From the NCBI GenBank assembly GCA_949825045.1, contig OX463809.1:5421501-5485500 (forward strand): a DNA stretch of 64,000 nucleotides, in the 5' to 3' direction. Shown piece by piece: positions 53,634 through 63,240 of this stretch (position 1 is its first letter; every line of letters begins with the position of its first letter). The notes beneath the pieces are model-generated. The model saw only the letters and a program-made list of their open reading frames with translations, did no database searches and was not told the DNA's origin. The translations under genes were made by a program, and so were the position numbers. Origin of the DNA: Argyresthia goedartella (Eukaryota; Arthropoda; Insecta; Lepidoptera; Argyresthiidae).

Positions 53634-54863
53634 TCGTTACTACTTTTGCTTTTTAGTACATTAGCATATCTTGTTTGCTCGTTTTTAGTCCAATTTGGCT
53701 TAACCTTTTCGGTGGGAGGGGGAAGCTGACTTTCCAGATTAACTTCTGATTCTGCATTTTTCATAGCTTTGGGGTGTAATCGTTTGTTATTTGTGTGATT
53801 TTCTCTTCTTGATGATATTTCCTTGTATACCTCGCAGCCTTTGTAGTTAGCCGGATGGGCACCTTGGCATAACGCGCAAGTGGCCAGTGTGTTGCGATCA
53901 CGCTTGAGGCACTCCGATGTCTTATGCGGTTGTGCACATTGGACACACATGTATGGTCTCATACAGTAGTTTTTTGAATGACCATATTGTTGACATCTCT
54001 GGCATTGGACAAGTGTCTTCTTCTTGCGAGGATCTTCAATAGCAACTGCTTGGTGGTAGATATATTTTATATCCTTGGCAGCTTTGTTGTTCGGCCCAGT
54101 TGCCAAGTTTACAAAGAAGGTAGAGGTAGGCTTTTTATCTGGCCCAAACTTCACACTAATAATTTCTCCAGTAACAGTGTTTCCACTGGTTTCTATAGCA
54201 TCTTTTATAGAGCCTAGTGGTGTTGTGTGATGCAGGTTTCTGATGTAGCCTGTAGCATCCCTGATCTTTTTGTTTGAAGGTATGGCCTATGAGGCCATGT
54301 TCTCTAACAAGAGTTATTAGTTTTTTATAAACCGCAATGTCCATGGTGCTGATTCGAAGTTGGTTCCTATTCACCACCTTGTAAGTGAATTCGTTTGTTT
54401 CTGCCACAGTTTCCAATAGTTCTGACAATTTGTTTACGTCGTCTATGCCATAGAGAACAATAGGTGGTGGTTTGCTTGGCATTCGTTTGGCCTGCGAGTG
54501 ATTTCCATTATCGCGTTCGATTTGTAGTCCATCAAAACTATTGGATATTGGGGTTTCTGGTGGGGGTGTATTTACCCTTTTTCTTTTGTGCGATTGTTTT
54601 GACATCGGTACTCTTTGCCAGGCGGGAGGTGCCCTTATTTTCGATCGATCATCATCATTGTTGATAGCAGATTGTTGAGTAATGGAACCTGGATTGTCGG
54701 TATTTGGTCTACTACCAACAGAGTTACTTCGGGCTCTTTGTAAAAACAGACTAGGATGAAAGACTGATTGCACAAGAGTCTTGCTTTCAGTAACATCCGG
54801 GTTTTTGTGATTGGATACAGATGTGATGTCGGAATTGGTATCAGCCATCTGGTTTGAGATCAT
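53634..54863 (-). pseudogene. Jockey ORF1 (gag-like, zinc knuckles), frameshifted
   Basis: From the ATG at 54863 the frame has a Ser/Asn-rich start and PPPIVLYGIDDVNKLSELLE, then VVNRNQLRISTMDIAVYKKL. A frameshift near 54265 moves the rest to the frame starting SVKFGPDKKPTSTFFVNL. Three Cys-rich knuckles follow: CQRCQQYGHSKNYC, CVQCAQPHKTSEC and CALCQGAHPANYKGC, the classic arrangement of Jockey-clade ORF1. The reading is cut at SNDIIF by the LINE-G insertion. Confidence 0.85.
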
Positions 54864-54900
54864 TTAGTAGTAGTTATTTATTTCTGCACTATGGCAACAC

Positions 54901-55494
54901 TTTTGTGCTCATGTCAATAAATGCCATGTTGGACAAGGAACTATTTGTATATTTTGAAACGCGTCCACAAAAATACAAATTGTTTGGTGGGTAGGTGCAC
55001 AAGGTGTTCTGCGAGCGATGTTTTTGATGCACTGATTGTGAAGTTGTAGCTGGTTTTGCACTTGGATAACACTCCTACATGGTATTTAGCACTTCACCAT
55101 CACTTTGAAGTATTATTTGGGATTAAAACTGCGATTTTTGATGAGAAAATTGCTAAATGTTTGGGAGCACAAGAGCACTGGTTGACAGATCTATTATCTC
55201 TCCAACCCGAGTTTATATTAATGAAAAATTACAGCTCAATCGGTTAAAAAAATATCTGCTTGAAAATTAAGTTGCAAGACCCGACCAAACATACCTACAT
55301 AGGACAACATACATTGCAAGTTAAATAAAAGCTTTTAATGTATACGTACCTATTGTAAACACAAGGTCGTATGCCAATAAGTTATTATTATTAGCGATTA
55401 GAGTTAGTGAAGTAAGTAGCATTTTTGTGTTTTCACCGATGCAAAACCTATAACTTACTTTACAAACAATATATAGGTACTAATAGGTATGGAT
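54901..55494. other. No confident gene; short plus-strand frame at 55056-55247
   Basis: A 63-codon plus-strand frame ends CLGAQEHWLTDLL and QPEFILMKNYSSIG. It has a protein-like composition but no start context or motif that I recognise. If the THAP gene is real, this stretch is its first intron. The rest is plain AT-rich sequence. Confidence 0.35.
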
Positions 55495-55500
55495 ACTCAC

Positions 55501-55592
55501 ATTTCCTTATCTTGGGGTACTTTGAAAAATACTAGATCCTTATTTGTGGAATCCTTATTGAGGCAACCGTATACCGCACAATGTTTAACCAT
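55501..55592 (-). CDS. First coding exon of a THAP-type zinc-finger protein
   Basis: The ATG at 55590-55592 starts MVKHCAVYGCLNKDSTNKDL, then VFFKVPQDKE, which is the N-terminal third of a THAP domain: the Met near the start, the C-x4-C pair and the FFKVP box are all in place. The exon ends after two bases of the next codon at a strong donor, GTGAGT (55495-55500). THAP domains bind DNA in a zinc-dependent way and occur in host regulators and in P-element-type transposases. No further THAP exon (the WCxxH/F part) is visible downstream on the minus strand; the Jockey composite fills the space down to 39.9 kb. Upstream sequence (55640-55820) is GC-rich and could be promoter. Confidence 0.65.
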
Positions 55593-55759
55593 CTTGCAAA
55601 ATAAGAATATCTGTGCGCGGAAATCACACTTGTTAGTAAACAAAAACAAGATAACACGTGCCGCCCGGCCGGACGAATGACGTTGTCTCGTCGCATGCAT
55701 TGCTTGCATAGACCTGTCTCGTAGTCCGCGAAAGAAGCGAGTTTCGGCAATGTGTGCGT

Positions 55760-56865
55760 GTGGCGGCGCGTGCTTATACGGATGGAATGTAGCTGTGTGT
55801 GTGCGGCTGTTCTCGCTGATTTGTTTGAAGTGAACCTGGCGTGGTTGTGTGACTGATTGAGAGGGAGAAGGGAGGGAGGTTGGGTATAAGATATGTGTGT
55901 ATTTAGTGCACTATGTTATCCGCTCATAATCACCAATAATTCTAAACCTTTATATTGCGTAAAATAATATTTTGGAGTTCAAAATATTCAAATGAATGTA
56001 CCTAGATATCGGTTGCAGAAGGTTAATCGTTTAATTTATGGGGAAATGTATACGCTTTTATAATACCTAAGTTATGTTAGGATAATTAGCATAAGTGTGA
56101 TGCCATTTTAGGTGTTCATGTAAATATTTGTATCAAAAGAAGTAAATTTGATTAGTTTGTGAGATGTTAACTAGAGCGGAAGTTGATTTTTTATTCTATG
56201 AAATGTCAACTTGACGGAAGTCTGTTTAATAATTTTTAGGGATGCTTACTTGAATGGAAGTGTATTTAATAATTTTACCGGATATTGATTAGGTTGGTTG
56301 CATATTAAATTGATTCATATGTAAACTATCACTTCACTAGCTAATTAGTACTTTGATGGATACTGAGACAACGCAGCCACAGACACCACACTTTCTAACT
56401 TTTGAAACTGTATTTCAGGCCTTCTACGCTTGACAACGATCGACCCAGGAAAAGACTCGGAGACTCGCAACCACAGATATCGAGAGAGCCTTTGGCGCTA
56501 ACCTTGTGTCGGAACCAGTGTCGCCGAAAACTAAGAACACTCACACATCTACACCACTCAACATCAATCCATCCGCTTTTATTGGTCACTGCAATGTCAT
56601 GCACCTATCGTCCGAACACACCCACACTACCGCAGGTACACTAGCTAGCCGAGCTAGTGTTGGGACATTGCAATTGCATGCATTATGATTTATAGACAGT
56701 GGTATCTATGCCGGGCTATATAAATAAAATAATACATTGTTTGTGACATATTTATTTTACAAGAAATACCTATTACTATGTATACAGGCTATAACACACG
56801 GGGGTGACGAGCCGAAAAGGGTTGTTTGGGACATGATTTTGAATAACTTTCTCAATGAATCTGAT
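55760..56865. other. No gene seen; possible promoter side of the THAP exon
   Basis: The first 100 bases are GC-rich and GTGTGT-rich; the rest is AT-rich. A hairpin with 9-bp arms (ACACTAGCT/AGCTAGTGT) lies at about 56638-56660. Short frames near 56402-56688 show no known domain. Confidence 0.4.
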
Positions 56866-56964
56866 TTGATCAGAGCTACGTTATTTTTTACTTTCCCATA
56901 CAAATCAGCTGACCGCTCGGCTCAAAATGTACTGGAAATTGAAAAATAATGTTGCTCTGATCAA
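56866..56964. repeat. 99-bp foldback with 30-nt arms
   Basis: The arms 56866-56895 and 56935-56964 match as an inverted repeat at 26 of 30 positions (core TTGATCAGAGC) around a 39-base interior. The right arm overlaps the end of the Gypsy gag fragment. It may be a separate small element or a local inverted duplication. Confidence 0.7.
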
Positions 56965-57483
56965 TTCCTCCGCTATGACGTCCAGTACGATTATTGCATG
57001 CGTACTACTGGGCAGGCGGCTGGACCATATTGTTTTGATGAAATCGTCAGGGACTCCAGGTTCTGCTAGTTGTTGCAGATGACGTAGGAAATGTGATGGC
57101 TTTCTGTTACCCAGCTCCTCATGTGTTAATAGTTGTAACACCTTCTTCACCTTGGATTTTGTGAGACGCTTTATGAGTTCGTTTTTAAACTTTTCTTACC
57201 TGTTCGTTTCAGGAGGATTTTCTATAATATCGTCGACATACTCCACATATGGTAGATGTGACTGAGAGCTTGCGTAGAAGAATTTGGTTTCATCGGTCTT
57301 GATCCCGGCCAATTTAAACCGACCCTCCAGTTGTTTGAACCAAACTGCAAGTTTTTCGGCATATAACGGCGAAACATTCACACCAACGCGATAAATTTCG
57401 CTTCCGGCGGAAGTGCGTATCTGAGGTTCTTGAAGGTTGGCATCGTGGTCCTTGTCGTCGGTCATCTTCTTAAATGTGCTCAA
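56965..57483 (-). pseudogene. Gypsy-type gag fragment with one nonsense codon
   Basis: On the minus strand the frame reads MTDDKDHDANLQEP, IYRVGVNVSPLYAEKLAVWF, KQLEGRFKLAGIKTDETKF and VEYVDDIIENPPETN, then a TAA at 57196. It continues in phase as EKFKNELIKRLTKSKVKKVL, LLTHEELGNRKPSHFLRHLQ and IKTIWSSRLPSSTHA. This is the N-terminal capsid part of insect Gypsy-like gag proteins. It ends at the foldback at 56964. A TGGTGACCCGC primer-site candidate and an LTR-like end precede it. Confidence 0.7.
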
Positions 57484-57640
57484 GCGGGTCACCAGTGTAG
57501 TAATTTGGCCCAGTGGTTCTCGTCTTGGTTGGTAGGCGGAAATTATAGTTAAGGAATAAGACGGAATGAATTTATTACAGGGCTGTAATGTTTACAATAA
57601 ATAAGAAGGGGAGTAACTCCAAACAAAAACTATTTTAAGT
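57484..57640 (-). repeat. Probable Gypsy LTR end and primer-binding site
   Basis: The minus strand has AATAAATTC (near 57570), a C/T-rich stretch, and the end CTACAC followed by TGGTGACCCGC at 57484-57494, just upstream of the gag start. The other LTR is missing, so the boundaries are guesses. Confidence 0.45.
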
Positions 57641-57709
57641 TTTTGAAGTGTGCGCGGTGTGGAAGCGTTGAGTTGGTAGATCGTGGATTGATAGGATTAC
57701 CGTGAACCC

Positions 57710-57917
57710 TAAACACGACATGTACTACAAGAATAAACGTTTATAAACTGAGCTGGTATATTATTTGTAGCTACATAATAAAGAAACAATAATTGGAAAA
57801 TATATACAAAAGCAGTCAATAGAGAAATCAATAGAGCTTTTGTCAGTTGTCAAACTATTCTCATCTAATCATTTGACCAAAGAGATTGTCATAGAAAGAC
57901 ATACAGCCTTCACATCC
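57710..57917 (-). repeat. Candidate copia 3' LTR
   Basis: It starts TGTGAAGGCTG right after the purine tract GGTTGGGAGGA, in the minus orientation, downstream of the copia RNase H end. The far boundary is unclear because the Gypsy LTR-like sequence follows. Confidence 0.4.
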
Positions 57918-57929
57918 TCCCAACCTTTT

Positions 57930-58180
57930 TCAGGATCGAGAGATTCTGTTAAAACCGACTCTCTTGCTCAAATCTTGCAGTCTGGGCCCATAGAGTGGTT
58001 TGGTCAGCATATCAGCTGAAGACACTTGCTTCACTTCAAGTTCTCCGTTGATCACACATTCTCTGACGAAGAAATGCTTCAGCTTAATGTGTTTGGTACG
58101 CTTGTGGTACTCATACTTAGGGTTATCGAGGTAGAGTGTAGGCTTGTTCAACTTTGTTAAGTCCTTAAGGAGGCTGTTCA
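57930..58180 (-). pseudogene. Copia RNase H C-terminal fragment
   Basis: The frame encodes DNPKYEYHKRTKHIKLKHFF, VRECVINGELEVKQVSS and ADMLTKPLYGPRLQDLSKRV, the usual end of a copia polyprotein. Only the last 70 or so residues remain. The sequence differs from the copia copy at 9203, so it is a different family. Confidence 0.75.
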
Positions 58181-58595
58181 GCCATACAATGAGCTAGGAG
58201 TGAGAAGGGGCCTCGCACTAGAAACTCAAAAAAACTCAAAACTCAAAACGTTTATTCTGTAAATAGGCCACAAGGGCACTTTCACATGTCATTTCATTTC
58301 ATTTTTTACAGAACATTTGGTATTATTATTTGTATCATATTATCAGAAAAAAAGTACTTAATTATTGTTTCTGAGAGATGTAAAAAGTCTCAAATGTCAT
58401 AATAAAATAATTAAAATATAAATAACAGAGATGTATAGTCTCTTTAGTGAATAATACAATGATGATAGGAGATGTAAATGGTCCCCACAGTCAAGAGTTG
58501 TATAATTAAATTAATCTTTGGAGGTGTAAAAGGCCTCCAAGTGTCCAGTAAAAGAAACTCTGGCAGTGAGGATGCTCACAATTAATTAGAACAAT

Positions 58596-60828
58596 TCAGT
58601 CCCAAGCATTTTTATCGTCTATGTACTCTTTAATACTGTAGTAAGCTTTAGAAATAAGCCTTTGCTTGATGTATTTCTTGAACTTATTAATTGATAGATC
58701 TGTCAAAGTGCTTGGGAGTTTATTGTAAAATCTTACACAATTACCCTTGAACGAGTTTTTTATTTTATGGAGCCGAGTAGTGGGCACTGCAAGTTTGTCC
58801 TTGTTTCTAGTATTAAAGTTATGTATATCACAGTTTCTTCGAAAGTTAACAATGTTCTTATGGACATACATAATATTCTCGTAATTATATTGACTATGGA
58901 CTGTCAATATATTTACTTCTTTAAACTTATTTCTAAGAGAATCTCTATTATTCATTTTATAAATCGCACGAACAGCCCGCTTCTGCAGCACAAAAATAGT
59001 ATTTATGTCAGCAGCACTGCCCCAGAGCAGAATACCGTAGGACATAATACTATGAAAATAACTAAAATAAACTAATCTGGCTGTTTTTAAATCTGTCAAG
59101 TGACGGATTTTCCTGCTGCAAAAGCTGCAGAGCTCAGTCTGTTCGATAGCTTATCAATATGTGGACCCCATTGGAGTTTGGAATCCAACGTTATACCTAG
59201 AAACACTGTGCTGGTTACCAATTCCAATTCCTCATTTTTAATTGTTATACATGTCTGATTATTTTTTACGTTAGTAGTAAGAAACTTAACACATTTAGTC
59301 TTTTTCTCATTTAATAGCAAATTATTAAATTAAACCAATTTACCACTCTTGATATGGTATTGTTCACGTAATCATCATTAGCGTGTTGGTTTCGCTTTGT
59401 TTTAAAAATAAGTGAGGTGTCATCAGCAAACAGTACCATATCATGACAGTCCCTTCCTAGATAGGGTAAGTCGTTTATATAGATGAGGAATAGGAAGGGT
59501 CCCAATATTGAGCCCTGTGGCACGCCCAAAGAAACCAATGATCCTGATGATCGTTCTCCGTTTACGTCTACCCTTTGTATTCTTCCGTTCAGATAAGATT
59601 TTAACAAATTCAATGACGTGTCTCTAACTCCATAATGATGTAATTTCCTGATCAATGTTTCATGGCAAACGCAATCAAAAGCCTTAGATAAGTCACAAAA
59701 AATGCCTAGGGCATCTTGTGACTCTTCCCAGGCATCAAAAATACTTTCAATGAACTGAATTCCGGCATCTGTTGTTGAACGACCGCGAGTGAATCCAAAC
59801 TGTTTATTATGCATTAGCTTATTTGATTCAAAATGATGTAATAGCTGTGATAAGATTAATTTCTCAAAAATTTTACTAAAAGTTGGTAGTATTGATATAG
59901 GTCTGAAATTGGTGGGGTCTTGAGTACTACCTGCTTTGAAGAGGGGAATTATCTTACTTTGTTTCATTAAATCAGGAAATTCACCGCAGTCTATACAATT
60001 GTTGAAAATGACCGCTAGGTCAGGTGCAATTAATTCGATCAGGGATTTAACGACGTGAACAGAGAGTCCCCAAAGATCATTCGTTTTCTTAACATTTATC
60101 AATTTAAATGCCTTTTCGACATCTGAACTTGTGACGTGCTTAAAATTCAAGTATGAAGCACACTCTGAGACATTATCTTTTAATATTGCAACAGCAGACA
60201 AAGGTGACGAATTTAAATACTTAGTCGTGGAAGCCGGTGCATTAGTAAAAAACGATTCAAATTCAGTTGCAACTTCTAAGCTAGAACTCGTAAGCTGTCC
60301 ATTGATTTTTAGTTCGTAATCGTGACTCGCTTTTTTACTACGACCGGCCTCCTCATTAATTATTTTCCAAGTCGTTTTTATAACATCGGAACTATTCTTA
60401 ATTTTACTACTCAGAAAATTACGTTTAGCTGTATGACAGTCTAATTTAAATTGTTTGGAGAACTGTTTGACTTGTTCTTTAAATTCGTCACTCATGTTGA
60501 ACCGTCGTTCCTCATACAATGCATACAATGCTTGCCTGCGTTTATGCAACTCTGCAGTAGCCCACGTACTAAAGTCGTTTGAACCACTAACCACAACCGA
60601 TTTTGAAGTGAATATCGCGCTGTACTGTTTCATAAAGGTTTCAAAGAATAAGTTATACATTATATTAGGAGACTGTTCAGCAGCCAAAAACGGTAGTTCC
60701 TGGGCTAAAGAGTATCTCATTCTTTCTAACCGGTCAGCAGTTATTGGCACAAACGAAATTTTCTTTTTAATGACAGGTTCTCTAATAGAATCAAATTGAA
60801 ATAATTGACCTAAATGATCTGAATCCAA
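58596..60828 (-). pseudogene. LINE-H ORF2, reverse transcriptase and C terminus, one frameshift
   Basis: The first frame (59311-60828) reads SDHLGQLFQF (last endonuclease motif), then a linker with WKIINEEAG. RT follows: DPTNFRPISILPTFSKIFEK, KQFGFTRGRSTTDAGI, LGIFCDLSKAFDCVCHETL, LGVPQGSILGPFLFLIYIND and MVLFADDTSLIFK. A break at 59320-59330 shifts to ECVKFLT-type thumb sequence (GITLDSKLQWGPHIDKLS) and, after a second break near 59098, the C-terminal part (VYFSYFHSIMSYGILLWGSA, LQKRAVRAIYKM), ending IDDKNAWD. Confidence 0.85.
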
Positions 60829-61500
60829 TTCACTGATAACACTTTTACTGATTGGAATAACATCAGTAAAAATATGTTGTCAATGCATGTAGCACTAGTA
60901 GCAGTCACTCTTGTTGGCTCCATAAATAAATGGCTAAGCCTAAATGATGAGAAAAGATTTATCAATCTAACGCTGAGAGTAGTTCTTTCTAACAGATTAA
61001 CATTAAAGTCACCACATATAATTAATCGTTTCGTACTGTATGATGAAATAGTTAGGACGGATTCCATTATTTTCTCGAACATTTCAAAGTCGCTCAAGGG
61101 TGGCCTATAGACACATATAACGATGAACTGTTCTAATTCCACAGCTGCAAGTTCTATAGTTCGTTCAACAGATAAGGAAACAATGTCCTTACGTTCCTTG
61201 AATTTCATATGATTGTTTAGTATGATTAATGCCCCACCATGTATTGAATTAAGTCTGGTGAACGAACTACCAACCTGGTGATCTTTAAAGCTAAACATAA
61301 TTTCATTAATAGTTAACCAGTGCTCTGTTATGCACAAAATGTCAATTTTATTACAATTTAAAAATAACTCTATTTGTAGATCTTTGCCTCTAATACATTG
61401 AATATTCTGATGAACCAGGCTTATATACTTAGCATGTGAGCTTCCCTTATTCTTAGGGTTTTCTAATATACTAGAACATATGTTGCCAGAGCCTGGGTCC
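60829..61500 (-). pseudogene. LINE-H endonuclease domain
   Basis: The frame starts upstream of YISLVHQNIQCIRGKDLQIE, then KIDILCITEHWL, NSIHGGALIILNN, VICVYRPPLSDFEMF, LIICGDFNVNLL and CIDNIFL. It carries the expected endonuclease N, E and D residues. A frameshift near 60830 separates it from SDHLGQLF. The N-terminal part reads openly back to about 61500, overlapping the end of ORF1 in another frame. Confidence 0.8.
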
Positions 61501-61516
61501 TCTGTTGTCTTATGAA

Positions 61517-61912
61517 CTAATTTAAATGCATCCTGTTATTCTGGTCTGATACCAGATTCATATTAGGCTGCTCAGTAAAAGCAGAGTTAGAAGCCAAATT
61601 TTTGGCTGTAATGTCATATAAATATAATAGTGACATAGCTATTTGTCGTTTACAATAATTTGAAAGGTAAAATGTACCTTTAGTCATAGTAAAATAATTA
61701 CTAACATAATTGTTAGTGTCAATAATATCAAACTTATTATTATATGTACATAAATTGTACATAGTTATATTCATATTATGTCTATATACATTTTCATTTT
61801 GTGTCAATTGGTTGCAGTAGGGAAATGTGAACAATATAATTTTTTTCACACTAAGACCATTCAATGTTTCATAAAATTTTATTAAATTATTTTTGTTCAC
61901 ATCTCCCCTATT
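61517..61912 (-). pseudogene. LINE-H ORF1 end, possible SGNH-esterase-type domain
   Basis: The piece begins GNRGDVNKNNLIKFYETL, then KKIILFTFPYCNQLTQNENV, TMYNLCTYNNKFDIIDTNNY and ends LYLYDI plus a tail. The pattern of a hydrophobic strand followed by FPYC, then DTN, resembles the second half of the SGNH-esterase ORF1 found in some CR1-type LINEs. The nucleophile Ser block is not in the preserved part, so the assignment is tentative. Confidence 0.45.
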
Positions 61913-61914
61913 GC

Positions 61915-62495
61915 CCATGAAAATTATCAGTGTGGCACTGGCTGTGATAGTGCTGCTAGCTACCTATGTGTTTAGGGTGTGGAGAGGGATGCTACACAAT
62001 CCCCAGGTTCTACAGATGCTGAATTTGAATGTACCAGACAACTACCGGAAACCTTTGAGAGGAAGAAGTCACTCGCTATTCCGAGTGCCGCTAGCGAGAA
62101 CTGGAATTCTGCGGGAAGCGCCCGTGGTGAGGGCTCTGCTACTGTTTAACAAAATAACAGATAGAACGGATGTGGATTTATTTTACTGTTCTCTGACGGA
62201 GTTCACAAGGGCGGCCCGTTTTTGTCTCTGTTATTAATATTGATATTTTATATTTAATATGCACATTTCGAATTATTATTGAATCATTGGTGTATTACTG
62301 AGTTATTGGAATTATTATTATTAATTTTATAATATTTGGAATTGTCAATTGTACATTGTTATTTAAGTATTTATATTTGATATTGATGTCTGGATCCCGA
62401 AATTTTATTTTGTTTTCAAATGTGTATGTTGTGTCGATTTGGCCTGTCTGTAATGGCACAATTACTAATTGGAAATAAATAAATAATAAAAAATA
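61915..62495 (+). pseudogene. CR1-like LINE C terminus, UTR and tail
   Basis: The plus strand encodes NPQVLQMLNLNVPDNYRKPL, SHSLFRVPLARTGILREAPV, RALLLFNKI and a C-terminal TDVDLFYCSLTEF, the end of a CR1-like ORF2. About 250 bases of AT-rich 3' UTR lead to a tail AAATAAATAAATAATAAAA at 62474-62493. It is strongly 5' truncated and faces LINE-H head to head. Confidence 0.65.
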
Positions 62496-62524
62496 AAAAA
62501 AGTTCTTGAGAAGCCTCACTGGCC

Positions 62525-62766
62525 GCGATTGCGCGGTCTTTTGCCATTGTCCCGCGATATGCCTGCTGGCTCTGGTATAGCGGGGATGCCAGCACTGGCA
62601 AAAGCCCGGCGGATGACATCATTGAGTGCTGCGTGGCGCGACAGGCGACCCGCATGTGGCCCAGTTGGTCCACGCCTCCCCCACAGCGGCAGCGATGTGG
62701 CTCGTTTGTCTTGGCCCCCAGCCTGAGGCTTACAGCTAGACTAAATGTAAATGTACCTATTGCCAT
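62525..62766 (-). pseudogene. RT-associated Cys/His scrap ([12 protein letters not shown] type)
   Basis: The minus strand reads [25 protein letters not shown] and, after a frameshift, [36 protein letters not shown] recognise this block order as the C-terminal part of a widespread invertebrate LINE-type reverse-transcriptase protein. The RT itself is missing. Confidence 0.6.
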
Positions 62767-62769
62767 ATG

Positions 62770-63100
62770 ACGGTTACTAAAATCTTAAAACATAAAATGT
62801 ACTATGATATCAATGAATACTTTAATGACAAAGAACTGATTACTAAACAAATACGCGTCGATTTAAATGGGCTGGATTAAGTTTTCTTGCCGTTTCTTTC
62901 TCGTCTTAGCCCACGGTTTGTGAAGCGGTGTAGCATTGCAATATTAGTATACCTACCTAGGCTCATAAAATGAAACTATAATGAAATACTTATACTGATA
63001 CTGATTTCAATTGTAAATATGTCCACTAGGTACTCTAAATATGTTTAGATTAAATTTAGATTTAAGATGTTATATAATAAGGTTAATATTTGTACACCTA
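62770..63100. other. No gene seen
   Basis: AT-rich sequence with no frame or signal that I can support; it leads into the SINE. Confidence 0.4.
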
Positions 63101-63102
63101 CT

Positions 63103-63240
63103 ACGACCCGAATGGCCGAGTCGGCAGTGACCCCCTACGAAGTCAAGGGTCCTGGGTTCGAGTCCCGGTGGGGGCAAATATTTGTTTGATGAGAACGGAT
63201 GTTTGTACCCTAGTCATGGTTGTTTATCTATCTAAGTACA
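63103..63240 (+). mobile_element. tRNA-derived SINE, 3' end cut by mariner
   Basis: An A box (TGGCCGAGTCGG, 63113-63124) and a B box (GGTTCGAGTCC, 63155-63165) are followed by a tRNA-unrelated part (GAGAACGGATGTTTGTACC). I recognise this layout from moth genomes. It could be mistaken for a tRNA gene, but the arms do not pair well. The tail is interrupted by the mariner end at 63241. Confidence 0.65.

Larger units (their letters stand above)
39930..54900 (-). mobile_element. Jockey-clade LINE, opened by LINE-F and LINE-G
   Basis: The Jockey parts are 39930-43115 (3' tail, ORF2, ORF1 end) and 53634-54900 (ORF1 main part, 5' end). The junctions carry a 10-base near-duplication (43116-43125 AAAAATGATG, 53624-53633 AAAGATGATG). 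Joining them restores the ORF1 reading SNDIIF...NNIETPTP except for one base in an A-run. All three elements have the same orientation. The poly-A-like tail is near 39928-39950. The outer target duplication was not identified. Confidence 0.8.
58215..61912 (-). mobile_element. LINE-H: CR1-like LINE, 5' truncated in ORF1
   Basis: The minus-strand element contains the end of ORF1, an almost complete ORF2 with two frameshifts, a 3' UTR with AATAAACG at about 58245 and a tail of TTTTGAG repeats (58218-58247). The TTTTGA-type tail is one I associate with CR1-like elements of moths. Its 5' end abuts a plus-strand LINE fragment at about 61915. Confidence 0.8.

Noticed and set aside
55056..55247. 63-codon frame ending in a QPEFILMKNYSSIG-like peptide
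   Set aside because: It looks protein-like but I recognise no family, and no splice or start signals support it; mentioned only inside a gap entry.
63113..63175. Functional tRNA gene
   Set aside because: The A and B boxes are present but the stems pair poorly, and the sequence continues as a SINE body.
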